Shown: positions 1-12,300 of the stretch, one piece after another
Layout of the letters: each line of letters opens with the position of its first letter
How positions within the stretch are numbered: position 1 is the stretch's first letter
From: Anaspis maculata
Lineage: Eukaryota; Arthropoda; Insecta; Coleoptera; Scraptiidae
DNA: 64,000 bases
Direction: 5' to 3'
Assembly (NCBI GenBank): GCA_949128115.1
Contig: OX421965.1
Span: forward strand, 35,893,681-35,957,680
Translations under genes and position numbers: made by a program
Notes under the pieces: model-generated
What the model saw: only the letters and a program-made list of their open reading frames with translations
What the model was told of the DNA's origin: nothing
The model's database searches: none

Positions 1-304
1 GCTCGGGTAGCCGACCAGAGGCTTGCGCCAGGAAGCTCGGTTGCGGAGGGCGCCCTTGCGCGACGGCAGGAAGCCTCCGTCGTCGGAACTGCTGGCCGGG
101 CTGGAGCTCCGCGATTCGTAGGCCGAGTCCACGAGGACGAAACGGCCGTCCGCCGCTCTGGAGATGCGGGCCAGGGATTTGGACGGCGAGCCGGGGTGGA
201 GGTAGTCGGGATGCCAGCTCAGGCTGCTGATGGATGTGCGGTGATGCGGGTAGCGGTGGCAGCGGTCGCGGGGCCACACCCAATTGGCGATGAAGCCGAT
301 GATC
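1..304 (-). CDS. tutl: tutl exon 13, cytoplasmic tail (runs off window)
   Basis: The reading frame is open from 304 to base 1 and encodes residues 825-926. It begins IIGFIANWVWPRDRCHRYP and includes SISSLSW, ARISRAADGRFVLVDSAYES, a serine-rich run and RNRASWRKPLVGYPS. Third codon positions are overwhelmingly C or G in this frame, which argues it is the used one. The acceptor joining in phase with exon 12 is the AG at 305-306 (tgag|GATCATC). A more canonical acceptor, ccag, lies 7 nt upstream. From it, with exon 12 included, a different proline-rich frame is open to the window edge; with exon 12 skipped, the IIGF frame is restored. An unseen exon in the 7.2-kb intron would also reconcile the ccag site. 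The tail is intracellular and presumably carries adaptor-binding sites further downstream. Confidence 0.8.
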
Positions 305-3300
305 CTCAAACCTGGTACTCGGCCTTTTCTAAGTCTAAAAACAAACTCAGTTAAAAGGGGGAACGGGTGATGCATTTGTTTTCCCCGCATTAGCGGTCGT
401 TTCGGTCACTGGCATGCGAGAGTGTAACTGCTCTATGGATCAGGACGTCGCAAAAGACAATCACTCTTGAAATTTCATTTTTGAAAAATTGATTCACTGC
501 AAATCACTCATGTGAATCTCATAAAGACGTTAAAACCTATTTTTTTCATCTTGATGGAGCATTTTTTCACGGAGTCGGTTTGCTCGGTAACTAGCAAGAC
601 CGCCAATAAAATAGAATGAAAATATCCACTGCCCATCTTCTGATGCTCATTATTAAGTAGTGTACCCCCTACTCTAGCTTATATTAAGACACCAATCAGG
701 TATAAAGAAGAATATATTAAAACAGCAATAAGATATAAAGAAGAACATACATACAGGAAATGGACAAGTTTTATGTGGAGAAACATGATGCACTCACGAA
801 CGTTTCTTGTCTCATGCTATGCCGATGACAAATGTCCAATAAACATAGCCCATATAGACAACTAGCTGTCAAAACGTTAGCGTCAAGTTAGTATCGTACC
901 ATTCGTACATACTTGCTTTGATGGTATCGAAATATACATTGTATACACACCGGGTGATCAGGTATGTATATTGATGATATTTTGATATGGGACAAAGATT
1001 GCTGATGCACACTTTCCAGACATATTTTTTCCATAGCTTGCTGATAAAAAAGCCGTGAAAGTGATCAGGAACGGAACGCATGTCAGTGAGTAGGGTCGGG
1101 TCAGTTGAAGTTGAACATAACCGGTGTTTTTTTTTTCAAATCTGGCGTCCAAGTATGCTGTGCTCCAGCCGAAAAGCGCCTCATTCCTCTGCTTTCGGCC
1201 AGAGCACAGCATGCTTGGACGCCAGATTTGAAAAAACACCCGTTATGAGTAGCATGAATTGAAAAATATTGTTTTCCACGTTTTGGAATTTGTTTTAATT
1301 GTCAAGATCTAACTCGATAGCACTGCACATTGTCAGTGAATTAAGTCTTATAATGAATGGTTTGGGAACAAGTGAACTTGAATATTTTTGTGTGGATATT
1401 TCTGTTCTTGTTGGAGGTCGACTGCTACTCCTACTATTGAAAATGCCGTGAACATGAAAAATTTGCGGACTGGAAATGAAATTGGGAAACGGAGCCGTGA
1501 AGCAAGCAGCCGTCAATTCATTTGTAAACACTTTTGGGAACCGAAAAAGCGTATATTGAGAAACTGCCTAACAGTGGAACTTGGAAATCTCAATTGGAGC
1601 GCTAGAAAAATGCAAAAATGAGGTATTATTCAAATGTCAGTATGTACATTTTCTTATTTTTATCAAATAAATTAAGGCGAAATAGACAAAGTAGTATGAA
1701 AAAAATGTGTTTCTTCTTGTAATATTCCTACATTGCTCAACGAGCCGCGCTTACTTAGTCGTAGTACAAAAATCGTCATTGTAATACTATGTTAATTCCA
1801 CTAATTTCACTCGATGCTTGAGTAGTGACTTTTGCTTGAAGTTTGAAAATCCTGAAATGACAGATCGGTTGTCAAAAATAACTGGTGCTTAAAACGTCAG
1901 TTATTATTACTATTATTAACAGTTATTAACTGCTGGGCAACGAAGTTGTCGGTATCGGAAAAATGGTCCGACTTTGAAGACCAATAACTTCCGATTGCCG
2001 AATGCGATTCCCGTTTTGTTTATTGTGTTAACTAGCCTAATGCTTCCGTGACCTACCCTATGAAAGTGAATGTTGAGGAACTTTATGTAAAATTTCTACA
2101 GGGTGATACGTGAAGTGCTGCAAAATTGTACCGACTTCATCGTACCCCCATTTGTCAAAAATGTTTTTTTCATGTATTCTAATACAAAAATCATGAGGTG
2201 TGGTGTCTTACCTCAAACATTTTTGGAATTATCCGGATTGCAAGTCTAACATCGAAGATATAAATTTTTATTTTGAATGTTACAGATTTGCCTTGTTGGC
2301 ACGCAAGATTAAATCACTTTTGATGAATGGATGTTGACACTGAGCAAGATTGTTCCTACAACAGTCTAGGACAATTTCACTCTCAACACAACCCGAATAT
2401 TTGGTGTGAGGCCAAGCAGGGGGCACATTTTCAAGTGTTTGTCCCTACCTGTTTTTCGTACGTTGAATTTCGTCAGAATTTCATCAGAATTTCAGATGTG
2501 AAACATGTTCTATTTGGAGATTAAAGCCCCTGAACATGGTAACGATGCGAAACTTCAGTGTCCGAGGGAAGTAAAGCCCCCCTAGACGTTATACTTTTTG
2601 TAATTGTGCTATGTCTGAGTTTTGTAAATCTGCAACATTCGACACAAAAATTTATATCTTCAATGTTAGACTTCCAATCCGGGAAATTCCAAAACTGTTT
2701 CGAGAAAAAGCACCACACTTCATAGTTTTTGTATAGGAAAATTAAAAAAAATATTTTTGAAAAATGGGGGTACGATGAAGTCGTTGCAATTTTGCACCAT
2801 TTTACGTATCACCCTGTAGAAAATTCACATGAAGTTTCTCAACATTCATTATTATAGGATGGGTTACAAAAAGATTAGGCTAGTTAACGCAACAAACAAA
2901 ATGGAAATCGCAATCGGCAATCGAGAGATATTGACCTCCAAAGTCGGACCATTTTTCCGATACCGACAACTTCGTTGTCCAGCAGTTTAGAAGAAGACGG
3001 AGTTTGATTGTACAAAGTCTCAAATTTTTCACCCGTTTGAAGTGACATGCAAAGGTAACTATGGGGTTGAATTCATTACAAATTGGAGTGTTCAAAATAG
3101 AGAATCAGTGACAATTTAGAGCGGTGAAATGACCAATCGCGGGGCTAAAAGGACACTTAAGGACACTAAAGGCCCAGTATTATACCATTTCGATCCTGGG
3201 TTAACTCCACCCTGAGATAAACTTGTAGTTGAATGCAATTAGGGTTTCACAATTTTCATTGCCTTTTTTTCTACCATGACGTCATGCATAACGAGAGTTG

Positions 3301-6300
3301 TCGTATTTACATACCGATGGCGAAGAACAGCAACCTTCTATGTCACCATTTCAAGAAAATCAACAACCTCCTATGTCAATTTCAGCAAAATTGAAAAAAG
3401 TGAATCAAACGATCGACACTCCAGCCTTTAATCGACTGACAAAACCTCCGATTCCAATTAAGACTAATTCGTATGTCAAGTGCAAAATATCAACCTTCTA
3501 TGTCAGACAAAGAAGGTTTTTGTAGAAAATACGATGACAAGGCAGAAGATAAAACTATGTCAAAGATGGGAGGTTGTTGCACAAAATTTCACCAACAAGA
3601 TGGGAAAAAACCTCCTATGTCAGACAAAAAAAGCTGTCATAAGCTTCTATGTTCAGAAATGATCTCAAAAATATCAATATATTGCTGATAAAACCGTCTT
3701 TGTCACGTTTTATAGCCAAATGTAGTGAATAATATCAAATTTCATATCCCATTATGTCACCTTAATTTATAGTGAATATTATTTGAACTTAAAATGGAAG
3801 AAAGTATAGTACATCACGTTTAAAGTACAATTTTGTTCCTCCTGAAAAGTACCCCTTTTTGACATAGGAGCTTGCTGAATTTCTGCAAACGGTGTCATGG
3901 AAGGTTGCTGTTCTTCGCCATCGATACGACGTTTTGTTCCTGACCGATAACAACACTACCCAGAGAAGGAAAAAAGACCATCAATAACCTATTTTGTAGG
4001 TGTTACCGTGTTTCTGGTTTCACTTCACTGTGTATTATGCGGTGGAAAACCAAGTTAGAGTGTGTTTTCATCTTCTCACTGACAACCAGACGACAATTTG
4101 TCAGGTCTGTCACAGTGGTGCCTAAGGGCACGCCACATGCGGTGGTGGCTGAACATAAGTATATTAAAAATCAACTTCCACACATAAAAAATGCTTTGTC
4201 CCTTGAAAATGGTTCATGTGGCTGCAGTGACTTTCCCCACATGATGAATGAGTGATTTCAAAATTGCTGCTGCTATACTTCTCCAGCAAAATTCCATCAC
4301 ATCCTCAGAATGAAACGTCATCAACGTCAAAACGTCAAAAGATGACCCTGGAAAACCATCGTGTTTTCTATCTCCTAAAATTGGAAATGTCAATTGTTCC
4401 CACGATCATTGCTACGCCATTTACCTTGAGGTCAAGTTAACAGGTGCTGAAAATGCACGATCCAAGAGTAACACAAATGACTATTTGACATTAAAAACGA
4501 CATATATATTTGTTGAACCCCAAATGCTTTTTCTACTTCTACGATGAGTACCTTCTATACTAGCTGTCAAGAGTGATAAAGAGTGATATTGATAACTTCC
4601 AGAGAAATTCGATAAATCACATTCCTGCAATACGTTTCACAGATTTGCACGACTCCGCTCGCCTTAAAACTGGCCCAATCATGAATAAATTGGACCTTCA
4701 ATTAATCTTCAGTAATTGGAACACCTGCACCTCATTAGTATTCATGAGGACTTGACTGATATCTTTTACTCAAGCCGCAGTTCTCAAACCTGGGGATAAT
4801 TATTACTCCAATTATTGGGGTTGGTAGGTAGTTTTGCCTGTAGAAAATGGTGCTTTTCAGCCTAGATCTGAAAACAATATTCAACTGAAACTTCTCATTG
4901 CCTGTTATCGCTCTGAATTTCTACCCCTTTGACGACTTTTCATTCGTGAATATTTTAGTGTATCATTACAAAACACCGGACATTCGTACATTGTATTTAG
5001 TAGGTTCGTAATTTGTATGCATGCATAATGCTTATCGAAAAAGATTACTTTCTTACTGATCAGTAAGTTAGTCCTAGCGCAAAGAATAGGCCCAATTAAA
5101 CCTAGCGTTTTGAAAATCTCTAGCTGCTTCACACAAATTGTATTATTTTAAAGCTGGCCCTTTAAGGATTTTTAAATCCAATTTAACCCTAGTCTTCCAA
5201 GTTGACCCCAATCGAGAAGATTTGCAGAGAATCCTATTAAAGTTCATTATGTTTTGCAACGTCCGTCACACTAAACTTGCCCACAACCTACGATTGAGTT
5301 CACTTCGAACACAATAGACGGAGCTTTCGATTGTATGACGACAGAGCTCAATCAAGTCTACTCGTAGAATATTAAAACACCACTATGCTGGAAAAACCAA
5401 TGCAAATTTTCTAGACATAAAAGCCAATAAAAATTAAAGACGTAACAATAACATAAACATGCTCATTAAAACATGTAATCAAAAAACAATCCAAAACAAA
5501 ATTTATGCTAGACACGTACAATCGTACATGTGACATACACATACATGCAAATGGAAAAGGCGGCGGAGGATTTTTTTTCAATTTTCTGGCGATGTTGATG
5601 CCTTCATAAACTGTCGAAACTGTTGTAATATAGGACATGAGGTGAGAGTGTTTCAAAAGTGCATAAAGTGTCAAAAAGTGCAATAAGTAAGTATATAAAA
5701 ATATATAGAATAGAGCTAATACATGTGAGAGTGCGAACAGATGATTCAGTTTCAACAGCCGCCGGATTCTTCACCTTTTTTCCTCCTGCGCAGATCCAGA
5801 TGGCGGCAAATAACACACGTTTGGGATCAGAAACTGGGTAATGCAGAAATACGCGTTTAGTTATTTTTGACAAATGAAGCAAAGTGTACAGTACAATAGT
5901 TAGTATAGTAGAACAAGATATCATCAAATATATCAAAAGAGTAAATGCATGAGATCAATCGACTGAAAGAGAAAAAAGAAAGGGGTTCGGAGAGGGTGTG
6001 TGTGTGTGAGTGCCAAAAATATGCCATTCCATAATCATAAAAGAATCGATCGATCTCAACGATACACTTTGCACATAACTGAACGCGGAACAAAGTGTGT
6101 GATAATAAAATAGTCTATAGATCTAATGCACCTACACAGATAAAAAGACCAAATCCTATGGACCAGTCTACATTCCAGGAACAAATGAAGCACATTTAAG
6201 TTCGAGTTTGTGACTTGTTTTTTTCCAAAGGTGAGTTACCCGTGTACAGAGAAAAAACGCAGCCACGTACTCGGACTCTACAGGTATCTAATGACATTCC

Positions 6301-9300
6301 GCTATGATATGCGATCTTTTTTCATTACAGTTATTATTATACCGTTTGTCATTGGGTTCACTATCATCGATTTATTCTGATCGTTATGGTCAAACATTGA
6401 ATGGCAACTAGCAATGATAGTACGAGTAAAGTGAACGATCGCACGGTATAGCGGAACGTTTTACGCCTGACGCTTACGGTTCGTGTCAACGCTTGTCCCG
6501 GGAATTATAAACACACTCTCGTAATCACGGTAGGACTCGGACTCAACCGTCCTACAAGAGGAGACACCTTGTATACTCTTTTCTTATATCATAACAATAA
6601 TAATAACGCATTCACGATCTCTCTGCCGAAACAAGTCTAGTTGGATGTGTGCTCGTAGAGCTGACGGCCCACCACAGGGACCTGTGGGCGGGGCTGAACA
6701 GAAAAACAAAAATCGTTTTGGACCAGTCCGTATGTTGAAATAAGGGAAGCAACACCATCAGCTGGAGTGGTGGACCATTACCAGGTCATAGGCGAACCCA
6801 AAATCCCACTGCAAATCTAGATGCACCACTAGATCGACTCAGTTCGCGCAGCTAGGCTCCGCCCACAGGTCCCTCTGGCGTTCCGAATACTCTACTTGAC
6901 ATTCGAAGAAAGCCATCCGTCCACTTCGCTCCATTCTTGGACTGGGCAAGTTTGTATTTGCTTTACTCTACCTCACTATCTAATCCCCAGTCGCATATAA
7001 TTAGAACTAGCAGAATCACCCATGACTCGTGTGCTCGCTCGTGTGTTTGGTTTAGCATAGGTATAGGGTTTCTAAATTTTACAACTTGTGAAAAATACTA
7101 AATTCGTTTGGAAGAGAGTTCGCGAATGCCGTTTTATTCCGGCTCTGTCGCACAACAACTCCATGGGCTTTTAAAACCTCAGGCAAGTTGCTCAGACGTC
7201 CCGATGAACGACCAAACTATAACGAGACAACTTTCCAACAAACTTGCAAAACTTTTTTTGTTTTGTTCTGAAAAACGACACTGAAATGTCATAAATCCAC
7301 ATGTTCGCAGCCTCGCGCAGCCATTACCGGGGCTTTAATCTGTAGATGAATGAGATTCCCCGATATGTAAGCCGCTTACATCGGGGGATCGCATAGTTGT
7401 TGTGCCATAAAGTACGGTATATGCAATAAAGAACGAAAAAAAGAGAGCGGGGAGTAAAAGATTAACACTTACTTTTTCAAAGGCACTTGGCTATCCGGCG
7501 CACTTCCCCCGTTTCTGGAGTCGGTAATTCGACAAGCCACCATGTTATAAGCTGGAAAAGAACAAAAGCAAAAGATAGGAAAAAAGAACTTTGTCGTCGA
7601 AACGAAAGTCGGCCAGATCGTATCCATCATTTCACACACATTTACCTTTCTCTTGTTTCCGACGTTTCCGTTTATTGCAGATTTTAACAGCACACACAGA
7701 AAGAATTATGGCTACGATGAAAAACAGAATTCCCCCGACCACGCCGGCCGTGATGGCTTTGTGTTTCACCCTGGCCGGCACCGAAAACTTGACTTCCTCG
7801 CTGGTCTCGTAACTTTTCAGTGAATATGCTAAAATTCTAAAATAATACGTCCTGCCGCCTACCAAGTTTTTCACTGGAACAAACAAGAAACAGAAGTCAG
7901 AACATGGCGAAACCTCTGCAATGCGCATCCATATCTTTTATTATCATGCATTAATATGTCGCAAGCATCTACTCAAGCTTTTTACATCCGCAGTAAATGA
8001 CTGGGATGAAAATTCTAGTGAGAACAGCCGCAACTAACATTGGCAACAAATAACCGCCGGTAGTGGGACTCTGGGTAGTTGGTAGATAGCACCGTTGTAT
8101 GTTAATATCTAGTAGGCCAATGGTTGTCTTAAGCTATGGCTTGATAATACGACGGATAGATGGCGCTATTTTTCACGCGTCTTCTGACCAAATCACAGCC
8201 AAATTACTTGAATTTATTTAAACTGGCTTGGTCTGGACTAAGTCCGATTTTACTAGACTAGCAATCAGGTTCAAGTAAATTCAACTTTTTTGACCAGGGG
8301 ACGTTTAAAACTAACGCCATCTACCCGCCGCGCCGTGTGTTAGTAGGCGAAAGTCTTGAGGCAACCGTTGGCCTTAACATACAACGATAGCACTTTTAGC
8401 ACACGGTGGCCAAGGCACCCGCCGCGCCGTCGCATGAGTATGAGGGTGCAAATTTGCTAGTGCCCACTACCACTTCTCGCCAAAAAATATTAAAAAAAAA
8501 AAAAACTAAATTCAGCCAAAGGATAATTATTAAATTACGGAAGTGGTTCATCAGATTACTGAAATCTGACTTGGATGATATGACAATGAAACGCTATGAA
8601 GTAGTACCGCCAAATGCATTTCCAAACATACGAGTCTCACTACAGAACCGTAAGTTATCAATGAAAATGAAAGACACACAAGCATTTTTTTGAGGACGTA
8701 TAGAAAGCTCCTCTTTATACGACCAGGGCGGCTATTCTTTAGAATGCGAGAATTATTCTGAAGGAGATTATTTCCAGTTTCATACAGGGTATGTTATTCA
8801 CACGATTTTCGGCAACACATGTAGTGAAGTACGATTGCCTAAAACTCACATAGAAAATTCCCGCACTTTCATGAAAAACCGCCCCAGAGCTTAAGACGTA
8901 CAGAGTGGGTTGTGTGTATTGGGCTCGAGAATAACCATAGGAAGGAGCCACTTATGCGTCAATTGGATGCGGAAAAGACGTAAACGTCAAACTCGCGTTT
9001 GAGACATGCCCGGTTATTGTCAAATAACGGAATCAACAACGGAATAGTTGTGTTGTTAATTTTTCCCGTTTTGAATAATTCAGTCACGACATTTAAATTA
9101 CGCTCAACTCTTTGCCGCTTTGACGTTTAAATATGTCAAATAAAAATTTCGTGGTGCAACTGTTTTTACGGCTTTGCGTACTTACAAAATTTACCGCTAG
9201 GTGGCTACCGGCCTGTTAACATCCCCAATACGAGGCACACATAGCAGATGAGCTTGCTTCCAATAACTGCTTCTGTACTCAGCTTGCGACATTCAACCCG

Positions 9301-12300
9301 CTTAAAAATCAAGAATGCCCATTTTTACTTACCTAAATACTGAGTATCTTCAGGTCGAATTTGAGCCTTGTTCAACGTCTTCCAGCCCCCGTCCGTCCGG
9401 TACTTGATGGCGTAATGCTGCACCAGATTGGCCCTCTCCAAAGGCGGCTGCCACGTTATGAGGAACCCATTGCTAATTTCTGTGACAGTCAAATTCCTAG
9501 GGACACCTGGCTTTGGTCCTAAATGCAACAGTTCTAAATTATATATAAAAACGTGTGAGACAGTCCGTAATAGGCCGATTCAAATTGAACGAAAATGCCG
9601 CAACTTTTTTTTAAATTTACGTCTCGGAGAGAAACCGAGCGTACAAGTGCATTTTCGATTTGAATCGGCTTGGTAAAATGGCTAGATCGAGAAATATTAC
9701 TTCGTAAAATCAAGCTCTCAAAAACTCAAAGCCAAAGAACTCTGCCACGTACCTATCTTTGGGTAAAATAGCGAAAGGGTTTTTGGGTTCGTACCCTTCA
9801 TTTTCGAAGGCAGTTCCTTTGCTAGTTCGTTTTTTTTTTTCGGTACCTTAGAGGTAGGTTTATCGGATGTGGAACATGAAAACTTGCCATAACAAGGCTG
9901 AGAAATCCGATATTTTGGAAATGTTACGCCAATTGCACAAAGGAATAAAAGGTTTCGAATTGTGTTGTAATCGCTATTTTACTGAAGTGACATTTCTCGA
10001 TTTCATAAATAAAAGAAGCAAGAAACAGTGAGGGATGATTTATTCTACCTACTATGAGATACGATGGTTAAGAAACGATAGACCCATGGTTACGACACTG
10101 TTAATCCCACCAAAAATTTCATGAAATTTGTTAGTAACTATGGAAATGTTAGTTTTGTTATGAAAACATGTTAGTAACTAACGAAAAGTTAGATTATGTT
10201 ATTATGGAAACCATATTAGTTTTCCAAATTGGAGCAAGTGAACTACCTTTCGGTCTGTAGACTGGCGGTATAAAAGCACTTCCAGTTGAGTCGGTAGGTA
10301 AAATCACGTTACTATAGTCTAAGATGTCTGGAATGAGAAAATTACAATGAATCTTGCATTCTGAAGTTAGAAAACAGCTAAGCAGTTAGTGGCTACGTTT
10401 ACACCGTGGCTTTGGTCTGCGACCTAAGCACTAAATCCGACCCAAATAAATTTAGTCTAAGTGGTGTAAACGATCACGTACAAGGACTAAATTAGGACCA
10501 AGTAGCTTGGATGAGGTGTCCGGTTGGCCGTGGACTGACCTAAATTTGGTTTTCGAATTCATTCACTTCTGGTTTACATTTTAAAATAGGTTGGCCGTGT
10601 AACTCTGCCTGTGTAAACGCTGGAAGAGAAGAATTCATTGAGGTGAAATTTGGGTCAGTGCTTGGGTCAGTCCTGTTTTGGTCCACCGGTGTAAACGTAG
10701 CCAGTAAACTACATAGTGTTCGATGTTCGCTCATAGTTGAGGATTTTATCAAGGAACAAATAATTCTCATCTCATCGCATCTTCATTGGAATTCTTTGTC
10801 TCTAAATAAAATTCTCGACTAAGGTGAATGATGATATTTGGTATCGATCCATATAATTTTATTGATAGTAAAATGCTGTTTTCAAATAATTTGGTATGCC
10901 TTATCATCAGAAATTCGGAATAAACTGTAATTAAAAAAAAATTCAGCCTATAATATTTAATCTTGTCTTTCGTTTCTTTCAGAGCAGTTTTCGTCACAAA
11001 ATCTCTCCTTTATGCTCAAATTCAAAATATAAAATACGTCTACGAGATCTGCAATTTATCACCTATACTATTCTTTTGGACACAGTGTCGCAGTCATATT
11101 TATGGAAATGGTTGAAAAAATCGAAAGAAAAATGACACAAAACGATGCATTCGTCGAATATACACTAGAGTTGCAACTGAAAGTTGTGCTGCATGGCGAT
11201 CCATCATTCAACCCGTACGGGGGGATTTCAGGCCGTCACAGTACCTTTCAGTCGTCCTGTGCCTGTGTATATGAGTGCAACATTAGTCTGATGCGCCAGG
11301 CCCAGGCAAGTAAATTTATTGTCTTATCGAAAGCGGCACAGGATCGTTTTGCAACAAACAACAAAAATAAAAACATAAACAGATAAATCAAAGGTTTGTG
11401 CATGCGAAAACCATGACCTAAATTAGAACCGTATATACCTCTATACACATGAGGCATGCAACAAGGGATCAATGAGGATAGCACGCGAGGTATATAAAGC
11501 ATGTGAGAGGGCATATTTTACAATTTAACGACACACTCAATACGCATTACACAAGCCGATTGGATATCCGGTTCGGCGAATATATTTTCATATTGACTGG
11601 AAAACAGGGGTATAAATGGCTTTCGGAAATGTACAGGGTGCTTCCGAATCGTATAATTACCGTCACAGAAACGCCTGTTTTCAAAACTTCAACCTGAATA
11701 TTGTGGCGACCAACAATAACAAACGACTAATAAAAAATAAGAGCTCGTTATATCAGCAGATCACAGATGACAATAATGTGACTTTTTAGTTCAGTTTTTA
11801 GCTTAATGATCAATCGTATGTTCTATCGAATATCGGAAACACTCTGTAGTTTGAAGGAGTAGATTTATCTAAGTGAGGTACAAGTTGTTTTTTTTTTAAT
11901 GCAAAAGTTATAGGTGTAGCGAAACAAAGCGGTGCACCACATACATTTGGACAAACATAAAATGATGGACAACAGTTTGGGATGAGCAATATCACTTGAT
12001 TTGGCTTACCCGAGTTTTCGTCGGGTAATTGGAAAGTCGTCGGTGTTACAGGGGCGTTCTTAGACGGAACATTGGCAGGTAAGCCGACGTCTGTTAGTTC
12101 CACGATAGCATGATTGCAAGATAAATGTGTTAGATGGTTTTGATAGGTATCTTTTTCCAGGAGGAAATTAAGTGAACATTCTACTACTTAGTACTGATCA
12201 CTGTCAGCAAAATCGATGATTATTATTACTGCCTACTTCTAATGTAACTGTGAATAATAAATAGCATATGGCTTGATACCAAATTGCAGGCGCAAAGTTG

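Larger units (their letters stand above)
305..7472 (-). other. tutl intron 12 (7.2 kb)
   Basis: This stretch separates exon 12 (donor gtaagt at 7467-7472) from exon 13. It holds the hairpin repeat at 1121-1242, the long-inverted-repeat element at 1930-2985, the first copy of the TA-flanked element at 3314-3924, weak inverted repeats at 6294-6459 and 6676-6874, and a hairpin at 7354-7390. A minus-strand AATAAA (tttatt on plus, near 7131) lies about 340 nt past exon 12. I see nothing else I can name between 3,930 and 6,290, which is AT-rich and non-coding in appearance. An extra alternatively used exon cannot be excluded. Confidence 0.8.

Noticed and set aside
5604..5936. Minus-strand segment cagTTTCTGATCC...AAAAAGgtgaag as an extra tutl tail exon in intron 12
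   Set aside because: Entering in the phase left by exon 12 gives an immediate stop (AAT TTC TGA), and the peptide resembles nothing in turtle.
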